Assembly (NCBI RefSeq): GCF_024807845.1
Contig: NZ_JANUEQ010000012.1
Location: 45,448 to 109,447, forward strand
DNA: 64,000 nucleotides
Source of the DNA: Klebsiella sp. BIGb0407
Lineage (GTDB): Bacteria; Pseudomonadota; Gammaproteobacteria; Enterobacterales; Enterobacteriaceae
Direction of reading: 5' to 3'
Shown here: one piece after another, positions 15,746 to 24,982 of the stretch
Numbering within the stretch: the first letter of the stretch is position 1
Layout: the number at the start of each line of letters is the position of its first letter
Position numbers and translations under genes: made by a program
The notes under the pieces: generated by a model
Seen by the model: only the letters and a program-made list of their open reading frames with translations
What the model was told of the DNA's origin: nothing
The model's database searches: none

Positions 15746-18415
15746 TCAAAAACTGTACTTTCCACCCAGCATCACTGATGTATCGCTATAGCCCTTATCA
15801 CCTAACTGCAGAGCTACATTACCCCAAACACCAAACAGCTTACTAAACTGACCTTCTGTACCCACTTTCAATTCAGTAGTGTTCGCTGTACCAGCCTGTT
15901 TCACCACTACGCCATCCATAACGCTAGCAAAGTCACGCGTGTTATGTATCCAGTTTACTTCCGCGAACGGTCGGAAGTTATCATTCTGACCATCATTAGT
16001 TTTACTATTATCACCAATGTAAGTTTTCGCACCCAGACGGGTCTGGATATTACCATTCCCTTTTCCGGAAATTTCGGTACCGTTTAATTCTGTATGTTTA
16101 TCGGCCTTCACACCCATCCAGGTAAATGTAGCTTTAGGCTGGATGAAGTACGACTTCAGTCCGTCTTCAGTCTGGTCCAAACGAAAGGTATAACCGCTTT
16201 CCAGAGATGCAGTTATACCCTGCGAGTTATAGGACTCACTGCTCATCTCTTCACCACTTACCCGGTTTTTAAACCAGTTGTACTGAGCCAGAGTACCTAC
16301 ATATGCTCCAATCTTATCCATATTACTGGCATACCAAGTACCGTATACCCCCGTGCTGTAGCCAATGACGGAGCCATTGGCATGGTAGCCGTTGACACTC
16401 GATGTTGTTTTATTTTTGCTATTTGCATAGCCGACCATAACACCGAGATGGTAGCGGTCATCAGTGCTTGAGCTCCATTGAGTAATATCCCCCCCAATTT
16501 GCATGACATAGCGATTAGCGAGTGTTTTCAGTTGACCACTGCTATCCCGTGAACGGGTATGACCCCCTTCATTACGTAACCACATGCTAGTGACTTTCTT
16601 CTCACCTGTCAGAGCATCGGTATACTGAGTTTCCCCGATTAAGTCATGAAGATGCATGGTGAATACATTGTTAGCCACCGCTAAATTTGCAGCATAGGTG
16701 CTAGATTCTGGACGCATTACTTGAGCAGCACTATCCTGTTCTTGCCAACTATTCAGATACCAGTTGCTGGAGTTACTTCCCTGCCCACGAACCAATGAGT
16801 AATCATAGGCTCCGGCTACAATACGACTATCCTGAATAAAGACTCCGTCGGATTGACCATTAACGGAAATAATCTCAATACCATTCAATGTTTTAGATCC
16901 TACTCCGCCAATGTTATTAAAAAGGACAGAAGATGTGCCGAAGGTATTACCGTTAATGATCAATTTATCTGTTACAGAGTTATCGCCACCCAAGACGGTA
17001 TCAAAGATCAACGTGCCACCATTACCAATGTAGTTGCCGTTAATAACTGTAGTATCGCCGGCACGTTCGTTCGCCATCGTCAGGCGACCTGAGTGAGTGA
17101 AAGTTCCTACATGGTTAAGCGTGGTCGTCTGCACATTGTCAGTGGAAGATCCGTTGGCAGTAATCAGGGTACCCGTGTTAACAAGGGTATTTTCACCTGT
17201 ACCGAATTCACTGATGCCGTCTGACATATCCCATGTAGCGCCATTAGCATTGGTGAAGATATTTCCTTCGTTTCCTAACTGAATTTTACCAATAATACGG
17301 TCAGCATTCGTGATGGCGCTGGCTCTTCCCTGAGTAATAATGGCGTAACCATAGGAAGGGCCTTGAATCCTGGCAGTGTTGATGATTGAGGTCTCCCCGC
17401 CGCCATTGTTCTCGGCATAAATTCCGTTACCCCAGCTCGAGATATCACCACTGACGTTAATCGCCAGATCCGTAGCGCTACTGCCATTAACGGCATTAAT
17501 TCCGTTTGCTCCGGATAGGGTGCCTGATGAGGTGATGTAGGTCATCCCAGAACCATTATTCGTAGTATTAATGCCGTTCTCCCCGACACCAATATTAGCA
17601 CTGCTGTTAATCGTCATATCAGTGGAATTGGAATCATTACTGGCATAAATCCCGTGTTTGCCACTACCTATATTGCCTGATGCGCTAATAGCTGTAGCTC
17701 CAGTTCCCTTGTTAATGGTATGAATCCCATCATCTCCGACATTGATGTCACCACTGCCGTTAATTGTGATATCCGTGGCAGTAGCCGCATTATTGGCATA
17801 AATCCCGTATCTACCACCATTGATAATGCCTGTTGTTGTGATAGAACTAGCCCCGGAGCCATTGTTCGTGGTATTAATCCCATCCTGTCCAACGCCTAGC
17901 TCTGCGCCAGAGGAAATCGTTAATCCTTTGGTATTGTTACCATTAACGACATTAATACCCACACTTCCGCCACTGATAGTGCCTGTTGTTGTAATAGTAG
18001 TCGTCCCAGAGCCATTATTTTGGGCAGAAACAGCATCGCCCCCCCCCTTCACATGGCCACTGGTGCTCATGACCATACTCGCGGCATTATCATCATTAAT
18101 GGCGGTAATCCCAACATCGCTACCGACGATCTTTGACTGATTATCATCCTTAAATACTAGGTCACCACCACTGTTAGTCAGTTCGATAGCACTCTTATCC
18201 GTGGTATCTATATCGAATCCGGGAGCTGTAGAAACCGACAGCGATGACCCGGTGAGCCCTATACCATTTGTTTCACTCCCAGAGCAAACATAGGTCGTCG
18301 AGTCGGCTGAGTTACAGGAGCCAGCCGCCTGAGCGGAGGAAATAAATACGGTTATAATGACCGGTGTGGAGAGAACGGCAAGTCTTACAGAATTAGCTAA
18401 TACATCACGCTTCAT
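15746..18415 (-). CDS. type V autotransporter with repeated beta-helix passenger
   Basis: The 889-residue protein begins MKRDVLANSVRLAVLSTPVI and has a signal peptide ending near SSAQA. I chose ATG 18415 because AAGAGTGG stands about eight bases upstream; a GTG four codons earlier is possible. The passenger (about 30-620) contains at least six imperfect repeats of some 33 residues with the core GINTTNNGSG...ITTTGTISGG, typical of a pectin-lyase-like beta-helix. The last 260 residues are a 12-strand translocator barrel ending GYSDTSVMLGGKYSF with the C-terminal Phe. It should be secreted and surface exposed, probably as an adhesin; ligand unknown. The gene is intact and monocistronic. Confidence 0.9.
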   Translation of the reverse strand: MKRDVLANSVRLAVLSTPVIITVFISSAQAAGSCNSADSTTYVCSGSETNGIGLTGSSLSVSTAPGFDIDTTDKSAIELTNSGGDLVFKDDNQSKIVGSDVGITAINDDNAASMVMSTSGHVKGGGDAVSAQNNGSGTTTITTTGTISGGSVGINVVNGNNTKGLTISSGAELGVGQDGINTTNNGSGASSITTTGIINGGRYGIYANNAATATDITINGSGDINVGDDGIHTINKGTGATAISASGNIGSGKHGIYASNDSNSTDMTINSSANIGVGENGINTTNNGSGMTYITSSGTLSGANGINAVNGSSATDLAINVSGDISSWGNGIYAENNGGGETSIINTARIQGPSYGYAIITQGRASAITNADRIIGKIQLGNEGNIFTNANGATWDMSDGISEFGTGENTLVNTGTLITANGSSTDNVQTTTLNHVGTFTHSGRLTMANERAGDTTVINGNYIGNGGTLIFDTVLGGDNSVTDKLIINGNTFGTSSVLFNNIGGVGSKTLNGIEIISVNGQSDGVFIQDSRIVAGAYDYSLVRGQGSNSSNWYLNSWQEQDSAAQVMRPESSTYAANLAVANNVFTMHLHDLIGETQYTDALTGEKKVTSMWLRNEGGHTRSRDSSGQLKTLANRYVMQIGGDITQWSSSTDDRYHLGVMVGYANSKNKTTSSVNGYHANGSVIGYSTGVYGTWYASNMDKIGAYVGTLAQYNWFKNRVSGEEMSSESYNSQGITASLESGYTFRLDQTEDGLKSYFIQPKATFTWMGVKADKHTELNGTEISGKGNGNIQTRLGAKTYIGDNSKTNDGQNDNFRPFAEVNWIHNTRDFASVMDGVVVKQAGTANTTELKVGTEGQFSKLFGVWGNVALQLGDKGYSDTSVMLGGKYSF

Positions 18416-18983
18416 AGGATCATCCACTCTTATATGATTGTTATGGTCTACATTGCTGTAAATGCTGACTTAGTTATTGTTGCGTCATGACAGATTCAAA
18501 AACTGTTTTTTACTTCAGGGCTAACAAAAAATATAAATAATATAAATATTTATATTCATTAATTCATGGCTGATTTTCTGGAATAGTTCAGCCAATAGCA
18601 GTGTTTTTTTGATATATACTCTACAGATAATTTTGTACACTTGACTCGCTCTGACAGAGCGCTGCTAGTAGGTATATGTATTTCATTAGACTATTACCTA
18701 GGCATCGCTCTTTGCATTATCATTCGCTTAAGATGTATTCTCATCTTTTAAATTAACAACTTCTTTCATTATGAAATGAAAGAGGTTGTTAGCTATGATT
18801 CTACCGCTGGCACGCGCACATTTCAGCCATCCCAATAAAAATATAGAAAAATTTCTTACAGAATATCGCAACTATATAAATACAACACACTCTATAGATA
18901 ACAAATATCTAGTGGTCGAATACCGATGGAAACATGACTTGATGAAAAGGACTACCAGGTTGAAATATATTTAAGCCAGATAT
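18416..18983. other. autotransporter upstream region with a 15-bp hairpin
   Basis: The region contains the minus-strand promoter area of the autotransporter and an inverted repeat at 18755-18790 (AACAACTTCTTTCAT paired with ATGAAAGAGGTTGTT, 14 of 15). A short open frame beyond the hairpin lacks a ribosome site and is not called. Confidence 0.5.
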
Positions 18984-19026
18984 AATCTGACAGACACTTG
19001 GATAAATACCCGAGAGCTGTCAGATT
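18984..19026 (-). terminator. stem-loop after the PTS operon
   Basis: AATCTGACAG (18984-18993) pairs perfectly with CTGTCAGATT (19017-19026). It lies 18 bases after the stop of the EIIA gene. The following U tract is short (TTATATCTGG), so it may be a weak terminator. Confidence 0.55.
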
Positions 19027-19044
19027 AAGCCAAAGAGAATACAA

Positions 19045-19356
19045 TTAATCAGTGTTACTCTGATAGAGCTCTATCAGTTCGGTAATTATTTCTCGGCAAA
19101 GAATGGATGTCATCAAATGATCTTGAGCATGAACCATCACAAGTGTCATAGGTGTTTTACCCATGCCCTCATCCTCTTCAATCAATTTGGTTTGTATAAT
19201 ATGAGCTTCTTTTCCTGCCACAACGGCCATCTTAAGCAATGAATTCGCCTTTTCGAAATCACCCGCTTTGGCGCACTGTAATGCTTCGTAGCATAAACTT
19301 CTTGAGTGACCAGCATTGACAATAATGCCCATTACAGCTTCTTCAGCATCTAACAT
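19045..19356 (-). CDS. PTS EIIA, lactose/cellobiose family
   Basis: The 103-residue cytosolic protein takes phosphate from HPr and passes it to EIIB. I start it at ATG 19356 because AACGAGG stands just upstream; it then begins MLDAEEAVMGIIVNAGHSRS. The motif TLVMVHAQDHLM carries the active-site His76, the hallmark of the EIIA-Lac/Cel family. The length matches the ChbA/CelA-type EIIA (about 105-116 residues). It is the last gene of the EIIB-EIIC-GH1-EIIA set, ten bases after the glucosidase gene. Confidence 0.95.
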   Translation of the reverse strand: MLDAEEAVMGIIVNAGHSRSLCYEALQCAKAGDFEKANSLLKMAVVAGKEAHIIQTKLIEEDEGMGKTPMTLVMVHAQDHLMTSILCREIITELIELYQSNTD

Positions 19357-19366
19357 ATAATCCTCG

Positions 19367-20746
19367 TTAAAATCCGTTGTTTGTCGAAACGTCTGCGAAC
19401 CATTCACCACTTTTTTTAATTGTACGAACTTGTGAATTTATATCTAAACTAATAAAACCATAGCGATTCTTATAAGCATTCATCCACGACCAGTTATCAA
19501 TGAAAGTCCATAGATGGTAGCCATGACACTGTGATCCTTCACCGATTGCTCGATGTATCCATTTTAAGTGTTCTCTAATAAAATCAATTCGATAATGGTC
19601 ATCGATTTGTCCACTATCAGAAATAAATCTTTCTTCATTTTCTACCCCCATACCATTCTCTGATATATAACAAGGGATATTTCCGTAGTTATCACGTAGA
19701 TTTATCAATATATCGTAGATTCCTTTTTCATAAATCTCCCATCCACGATATATATTCATTTTACGACCAGGCATTTCATAATTTTCAAAAAACCAATCGG
19801 GCATGAATGGTGATTCTGGATTAATAGCCGTCGACCGAGCTTTTACTCTTCGCGGTTGATAATAATTAATCCCGAGAAAATCAACCTTTCCTTCCCTTAA
19901 GGAATCTAAATCACCAGGTTCACAAATAGGCAACTGATCATGCTCTTTTAATATATCAATTAATTCTTGAGGATACTGTCCATGTATTGCCGGATCCAAA
20001 AATGAACGATTAAAAAATAAATCAGCAAAAAAAGATGCCTTCAAATCTTGTTCATTATCAGAGCGTGGATAGGAAGGTGTTAAGTTTAGAACAATACCAA
20101 TTCTCCCACTTTGTGCCATACCTTTATATGCTTTTACCGCAAAACTGTGTGCCAGCATCATATGAAATGCAACCTGAGCGGCACTTTTAAAATTAACTTT
20201 GTTTGGGTAATGAAAATCATATAGATATCCACCTTCAACGACAACAACAGGCTCATTAAATGTCATCCAGTTTTTAACCCTGTCACCAAAAAGGGCAAAA
20301 CAAGCTCTAGCGTATTTTTCATAGCCAATAACAGTATGTCTACTTTCCCATCCACCCTGATTTTGCCAATACAGTGGCATGTCAAAATGGAAAAGACCGA
20401 AGACTGGCTCAATATCACTCTCAATTAATTCATTAATAACATCATTATAAAATTTAACTGCCTCATCATTGATATTTTCACCATCAGGCATCAATCGAGA
20501 CCAAGAGATAGATGTACGAAAACTGTTATGGCCAATTCTCTTCATTAAAAGAATATCGTCACGATAATTCTTATAGAAAGTTGATGTTTCACTTGGTCCA
20601 ATTTGACCATGGAATCGATTAGGTTCTAAACTAAACCAATGATCCCATATATTTTGTTTTTTCCCACCATCATTAGTAGAACCTTCAGACTGTGTAGCTG
20701 ATGACGCGCTTCCCCACCAAAAACCTTTCGGGAATTCAAATTCCAT
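19367..20746 (-). CDS. 6-phospho-beta-glucosidase (GH1)
   Basis: This 459-residue cytosolic enzyme splits phosphorylated cellobiose made by the PTS into glucose 6-phosphate and glucose. ATG 20746 is preceded by GAGGTT, and the protein begins MEFEFPKGFWWGSASSATQS, the usual GH1 start. The acid/base is E165 in WMTFNEPVV and the nucleophile E363 in CYISENGMGV. WSWMNAYKNRYG near the C-terminus supplies the Ser, Lys and Tyr that recognise the 6-phosphate. The length is normal. It lies between EIIC and EIIA in one operon. Confidence 0.95.
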   Translation of the reverse strand: MEFEFPKGFWWGSASSATQSEGSTNDGGKKQNIWDHWFSLEPNRFHGQIGPSETSTFYKNYRDDILLMKRIGHNSFRTSISWSRLMPDGENINDEAVKFYNDVINELIESDIEPVFGLFHFDMPLYWQNQGGWESRHTVIGYEKYARACFALFGDRVKNWMTFNEPVVVVEGGYLYDFHYPNKVNFKSAAQVAFHMMLAHSFAVKAYKGMAQSGRIGIVLNLTPSYPRSDNEQDLKASFFADLFFNRSFLDPAIHGQYPQELIDILKEHDQLPICEPGDLDSLREGKVDFLGINYYQPRRVKARSTAINPESPFMPDWFFENYEMPGRKMNIYRGWEIYEKGIYDILINLRDNYGNIPCYISENGMGVENEERFISDSGQIDDHYRIDFIREHLKWIHRAIGEGSQCHGYHLWTFIDNWSWMNAYKNRYGFISLDINSQVRTIKKSGEWFADVSTNNGF

Positions 20747-20776
20747 AGATAACCTCATAACGACTAAAAATGACAA

Positions 20777-22105
20777 TTATGCTTTTTCAACTTTCAATTC
20801 AAATTCTGTTTTACTATCTTTCTGAGTTGCATCGGCATTGAGTAATGTTTTTTCATATGCTCTCAGGAAAGGGTAATAAATTAGAGCTGCAACTGTCATA
20901 CAAATAAAACAGAGTATTACTGGTGCAATTGCCCAATTAGTTGACCAAGATGCACCAATTGGAGCTGGTGTAGTCCAAGCTGTTAACATTACGACTTTCT
21001 CAACTAGTCCTAAATCAATGGCATACCATGCCAGGATAGCGTTAATAACTGGAACAAATACGAATGGGATAAATAATATCGGATTCATAATAATTGGTGT
21101 ACCGAATAAAATCGGTTCATTGATATTGAAGAGGCCGGGAACGAATCCCATTTTCCCTATCGTGCGAAGATGTGCTGCCTTGCTTCTAATCAGTAAAATT
21201 GCTAAAGGTAAAGTTGAGCCTACACCACCTATAAATAAAAAATGATCCCAGAATCCTTGTAAAAAAGTATGTGGAATAGCTTGCCCTGCAGCTAAAGCAA
21301 CTTGATTAGATGCAAGATTAGCCATCCAAAAGGGATTCATGATCCCAGTAACAATCATTGTTCCATGGATCCCTGCAAACCATAAAATTTGACACAGGAG
21401 TACAGCAATTATTACAGCAACAAGGCTATCAGATGCAGCGACTAAAGGTTGAAGCATAGCCATAATTGCTTCAGGCATGATCATCCCAGTCAGATAATGA
21501 ATGAATAGATTCAATGGATGTAGGGTGAGCATTATAACAATGACTGGAATCAGTACTTCAAACGACCTTGCAACTCCGGATGGAACCTGCTCCGGTAATT
21601 TAATCGTAATATTATTTTTCTTTAACCAGTGATATACTTCTGTTGCATATATTGAACACAACAATGCAGTGAATATTCCCTGACCGGAAAGGTATTGCAT
21701 TGATAAGGCGCCATTTTTCATATCTGCTGCGACTAATAAAAATGACATCAGTGATAATAAACCGGAAACAATTGGATCTAAAGAATAATATTTTCCAAGA
21801 CTTGCCCCTATACCAACTGAAATGAATATGGTCATTAACCCCATACTCATATTATATGGCAGCATTAATTGATCACGATATGTTTCAGAGAACTTTAGCC
21901 AAGCTTTTGCGAATTGAAATTCAGTATTACTTGAAATCGGTGGAAATATAAACACAAGCATGAAACTACCAACAATCATAAAAGGCAATGCAGCAATAAA
22001 CCCATCACGTATTGCTAGAACATAGCGTTGCTGTGCAATAACCCCTGCTATAGGCGCAATTCTTTTTTCAATTATGTTAACAAGAATATTATAAAGTGAG
22101 CTCAT
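20777..22105 (-). CDS. PTS EIIC, cellobiose/oligo-beta-glucoside type
   Basis: The 442-residue integral membrane permease begins MSSLYNILVNIIEKRIAPIA and continues RDGFIAALPFMIVGS, as in ChbC/CelB. It has about ten hydrophobic segments. The conserved loop with FNINEPILFGTPIIMNP (the NEP motif of the glucose-superfamily EIIC) is clear. It moves the beta-glucoside across the inner membrane while EIIB phosphorylates it. It follows the EIIB gene by 18 bases. The substrate class (cellobiose or cellodextrin) is inferred from the family and the neighbouring GH1, GH3 and GH9 genes. Confidence 0.95.
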   Translation of the reverse strand: MSSLYNILVNIIEKRIAPIAGVIAQQRYVLAIRDGFIAALPFMIVGSFMLVFIFPPISSNTEFQFAKAWLKFSETYRDQLMLPYNMSMGLMTIFISVGIGASLGKYYSLDPIVSGLLSLMSFLLVAADMKNGALSMQYLSGQGIFTALLCSIYATEVYHWLKKNNITIKLPEQVPSGVARSFEVLIPVIVIMLTLHPLNLFIHYLTGMIMPEAIMAMLQPLVAASDSLVAVIIAVLLCQILWFAGIHGTMIVTGIMNPFWMANLASNQVALAAGQAIPHTFLQGFWDHFLFIGGVGSTLPLAILLIRSKAAHLRTIGKMGFVPGLFNINEPILFGTPIIMNPILFIPFVFVPVINAILAWYAIDLGLVEKVVMLTAWTTPAPIGASWSTNWAIAPVILCFICMTVAALIYYPFLRAYEKTLLNADATQKDSKTEFELKVEKA

Positions 22106-22123
22106 GAATCATTTCGCCTAATT

Positions 22124-22429
22124 TTATTTAGCAAGTTCTAATGCAACAGTGAGGACTTTATCTCCCCGTAGCATCCCATAATCCATCATGTCGATTGATT
22201 GAACTTTGATACCGTACACATCGGCTTTCGCGGATAAATCATTTAACATATATTTGATTTGTGGACCGAGTAACACAACATCATAATTTGGAACTTGTTC
22301 ACTAAATTCAGCTACACCAAATGCCTTTATTTCAACAGAGATACCTTTTTCCACAGCTACTTCTTGCATTTTTTTCACCAGTAAACTCGTTGACATACCA
22401 GCCGAGCAACACAACATGATTTTTTTCAT
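22124..22429 (-). CDS. PTS EIIB, lactose/cellobiose family
   Basis: The 101-residue protein begins MKKIMLCCSAGMSTSLLVKK. C8 in the CSAGMST loop is the phosphorylated cysteine of the EIIB-Lac/Cel family. Length and sequence match the ChbB type. It is the first gene of the PTS operon. The operator-like palindrome at 22489-22500 and a CRP-like site at 22519-22534 stand upstream. Confidence 0.96.
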   Translation of the reverse strand: MKKIMLCCSAGMSTSLLVKKMQEVAVEKGISVEIKAFGVAEFSEQVPNYDVVLLGPQIKYMLNDLSAKADVYGIKVQSIDMMDYGMLRGDKVLTVALELAK

Positions 22430-22488
22430 TTGTACATTACCTTCATGAGTAAAATTTTAAATAATATAAAACGATAACGACAAAAAAA

Positions 22489-22500
22489 GAAATCGGTTTC
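22489..22500. promoter_or_regulatory. LacI-type operator copy 1 (PTS operon)
   Basis: GAAATCGGTTTC is a near palindrome located 60 bases upstream of the EIIB start codon. The same motif recurs at 23084, 32609 and 32751, always in front of genes of this locus, which also encodes one LacI-type regulator. Confidence 0.8.
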
Positions 22501-22518
22501 ATAAATAATGTTTCTAAT

Positions 22519-22534
22519 CGTGACTTCGATCACC
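22519..22534. promoter_or_regulatory. CRP-like site upstream of the PTS operon
   Basis: The sequence CGTGACTTCGATCACC has the exact core GTGA-N6-TCAC. It lies about 90 bases upstream of the EIIB start codon and just outside operator copy 1, a usual arrangement for a glucose-repressed sugar operon. Confidence 0.65.
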
Positions 22535-23033
22535 AAATAAAAAATAATTTCATTAAAAAACAACACATTAGCTTTTGTTATTTTTATGCGTCAAAAAAAT
22601 AATGAATCAAGATACCGATATCACCCAGCTATCATAAACACGTTACGATAACCACTAGAACCAATAAAGTTATTTATTTTTACGATTACATCAGTTTTTT
22701 AAATTTCTTAATCAATCGTGCAAAAAATGTTATTTAAATGTTTATTTTCAATTACTTATATATGTTTTGGTAACCGATTTTTAATATAACGATATTCATA
22801 TGCAACCCTTCTGAAATTATATCTATATAACTGATATTAAAGGATTAAATTAACATATTATTAATCTATAACCATATGGGGATAAATCCTTCACGCTCTA
22901 AATCTTCTCCAACATTTTTATAAAAAATAAGAATTTTTCAGAAAGGAGAGCAGTCGTCAGTAAGTAGAAATATTTTAAAGACAAAAATACAGCATAAGTA
23001 ATTGATAATAAATTAATTAAACAATATTAAAAG

Positions 23034-23049
23034 TGTGATGGGTCGCACA
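23034..23049. promoter_or_regulatory. CRP-like site near operator 2
   Basis: TGTGATGGGTCGCACA differs from TGTGA-N6-TCACA at one position. It lies 35 bases before operator copy 2. Confidence 0.55.
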
Positions 23050-23083
23050 AATCACAACAAAAGTAAAAAACCCCCTTGATCAT

Positions 23084-23095
23084 GAAACCGATTTC
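23084..23095. promoter_or_regulatory. LacI-type operator copy 2 (porin side)
   Basis: GAAACCGATTTC is the reverse complement form of copy 1. It lies 474 bases before the porin start codon and 655 bases before the PTS start codon, so looping with copy 1 is possible. Confidence 0.75.
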
Positions 23096-23568
23096 TTGGA
23101 AATTAAATGCAACTAATCCATGTTCACATTTCGAAATGTATTTAATTATTTTGAATGAATAGTATCGAAATCATCAGTTCTGTATGCGTATTGACATTGA
23201 TTCCAGAGCCAATAGTTATCTAGGAAAATTCAACTATGAAGGTTCAGTTGCGATATGAAAACGAGTTACAAAAATTTCTAGGATTGGATGCATTACATCA
23301 CTATAACAAAGCGAAGATGATGTGACTTTAGAAAAAAATCTCATAATAAAATGTTAACTCATGATGTAAAAAATCACTAAGACTAATGATTTATCTCACA
23401 AGAAAAATATAATATCACTTAGTTTAAAATGATGAAACAAAGACTCTATAAATTGAAGTATTTAAATTCATTAAATACTCTACAGATTATCAACATAGGT
23501 GATCTGAATATTAATTGACAATGTTTTTATATTGTTTCACATATTAATCAATCAATGAATCTGGAAAA

Positions 23569-24864
23569 ATGATGATGGAAAAAAAATTTCTCACACGTTC
23601 TATGCTGCTCTGTTTCAGCGTTTTATTTTCGGCTAACACTATAGCAAGTGAATCCTTTGGATTTCATGGATATATTCGTGCTGGTTCATTGTTTGATGCT
23701 AAGGATAATTACAAAAAAGCTGGCTATGCATATGAAATGGAAAAAGTTATGGGTCGGCTTGGGACTGAAGTGGATAACAGTTGGGAAGGACGACTTAATA
23801 AATTGTGGGAGTTAAACAATGGAAAATCCGTCAATATTCATTTCAATATTGAGTCCAAGGGCGATGGATTGCAGACTCGCGCGGCGCCACGCGAAACAGG
23901 AGTATCAGAAACATATGTTGAACTTGGCGGAATAACGCCAACGGGAAAACTATGGGGCGGCCTCAGATATAATGGCCGCGATAATTATGTTTTCACCACA
24001 GATTATTTTTATACTGATTACTCCGGAACTGGTATGGGGGTTCAAGATCTTCAAATCGGTGATGGAAAGTGGGATTTTGCTTATATCGTTAGTAATGATA
24101 CCAGCCATTCTGATCGCAGAAATGGCGATGAAGCAATTATGCATACTGTACACATTGGTGCGAAATATAGTTCATGGGACTTTGAATTTGCTGCAAAACA
24201 AATGCCTGAAAATAAATTTACAGGTGATGATACCAAGTATGCAACAAAAGGTATTGAAGGAACGATAATATACTCCCGTGATGATTTCTTTACTATTCCA
24301 GGTGGCTTCTCAAAAGTCATCGCACAGGCAGGACGTGGTCTTGGCGCTGGGGATTTGTTAGGTGCAACCTTAACTAATACTTCCATGTATCGTAAAAGTT
24401 CTTTGTATCAGAAAACACTGCAAGATGTTAATGATGGTTACAAACCTTATCAAACTAAAGTACAGGAAGGTGATCAGTCATATCGTATGTTTGTATGGGG
24501 TGGATGGTATGGCGCTAAATTACATCTCTTACCTACTCTGGCCTATCAATATAACGATCATGAACAAGGATTTCGTGATTCCTGGTATGGAGCATCATTA
24601 CGTTCAGTGGTTCCATTCACTGAATTTTTCTCTATTCAAACTGAAGTCGGTTATGTTAACAATGACATCAAAGTTAACACTATGGATCTCAGCAGCCATT
24701 CCAATAAAATCAGCTTTGTTCCAACATTTACAGTGAATACCGGCTCTGGTCCATCTCCTGAAATCAGACTACTCGCGACCTACGTCAATCGCCAATATGA
24801 AGCACCATGGATGAATAGTGGAGAAGATTTTCTTGTCGGAGTACAAGCAGATATGTGGTGGTAA
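23569..24864 (+). CDS. LamB-like carbohydrate porin
   Basis: The 431-residue outer-membrane protein has a signal peptide ending near SANTIA and mature start SESFGFHGYIRAG. It ends in VGVQADMWW, the aromatic C-terminus usual for LamB/ScrY-type 18-strand porins. The motif GRLGTEVDN near residue 62 is also typical of LamB. It should let cellodextrins cross the outer membrane; the substrate is inferred from the locus. Three ATG codons follow one another at the start, with only a weak GGA upstream. The gene is followed by a hairpin and then a MalM-like gene, mirroring the lamB-malM order of the maltose regulon. Confidence 0.92.
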   Translation: MMMEKKFLTRSMLLCFSVLFSANTIASESFGFHGYIRAGSLFDAKDNYKKAGYAYEMEKVMGRLGTEVDNSWEGRLNKLWELNNGKSVNIHFNIESKGDGLQTRAAPRETGVSETYVELGGITPTGKLWGGLRYNGRDNYVFTTDYFYTDYSGTGMGVQDLQIGDGKWDFAYIVSNDTSHSDRRNGDEAIMHTVHIGAKYSSWDFEFAAKQMPENKFTGDDTKYATKGIEGTIIYSRDDFFTIPGGFSKVIAQAGRGLGAGDLLGATLTNTSMYRKSSLYQKTLQDVNDGYKPYQTKVQEGDQSYRMFVWGGWYGAKLHLLPTLAYQYNDHEQGFRDSWYGASLRSVVPFTEFFSIQTEVGYVNNDIKVNTMDLSSHSNKISFVPTFTVNTGSGPSPEIRLLATYVNRQYEAPWMNSGEDFLVGVQADMWW

Positions 24865-24880
24865 AAATCGAAGTAACATC

Positions 24881-24903
24881 AAAGCGGCCCTAAGGACCGC
24901 TTT
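24881..24903 (+). terminator. hairpin after the porin gene
   Basis: AAAGCGGCCC pairs with GGACCGCTTT with one G-T type mismatch and is followed by GCTTTAT. It can end porin transcripts or reduce read-through into the MalM-like gene. Confidence 0.75.
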
Positions 24904-24982
24904 GCTTTATCATAAGCGTATCAAAAAAATTTTCAGAATCATCTCTTTAGATTATTATTTGTTATAAAGGTATATGTTAGTT

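Larger units (their letters stand above)
22535..23568. promoter_or_regulatory. long divergent control region between PTS operon and porin
   Basis: About 1 kb of AT-rich DNA separates the divergent units and no gene is visible in it. It contains a half-matching operator at about 22770-22781 (GTAACCGATTTT), a CRP-like site at 23034-23049 and operator copy 2 at 23084-23095. TTGACA at 23515-23520 may be a porin -35 box. If the porin promoter is instead near operator 2, its mRNA has a leader of over 400 bases. Confidence 0.5.

Noticed and set aside
17400..18050. CRISPR-like or tandem repeat array
   Set aside because: The periodicity is about 100 bases within one reading frame and reflects protein repeats of the autotransporter.
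17820..18140. Plus-strand frame inside the autotransporter repeats
   Set aside because: It is a shadow frame created by the repeated codons of the passenger domain.
18786..18974. Plus-strand open frame of 62 codons
   Set aside because: It starts at TTG without a ribosome site and begins inside a hairpin; composition gives no protein-like signal.
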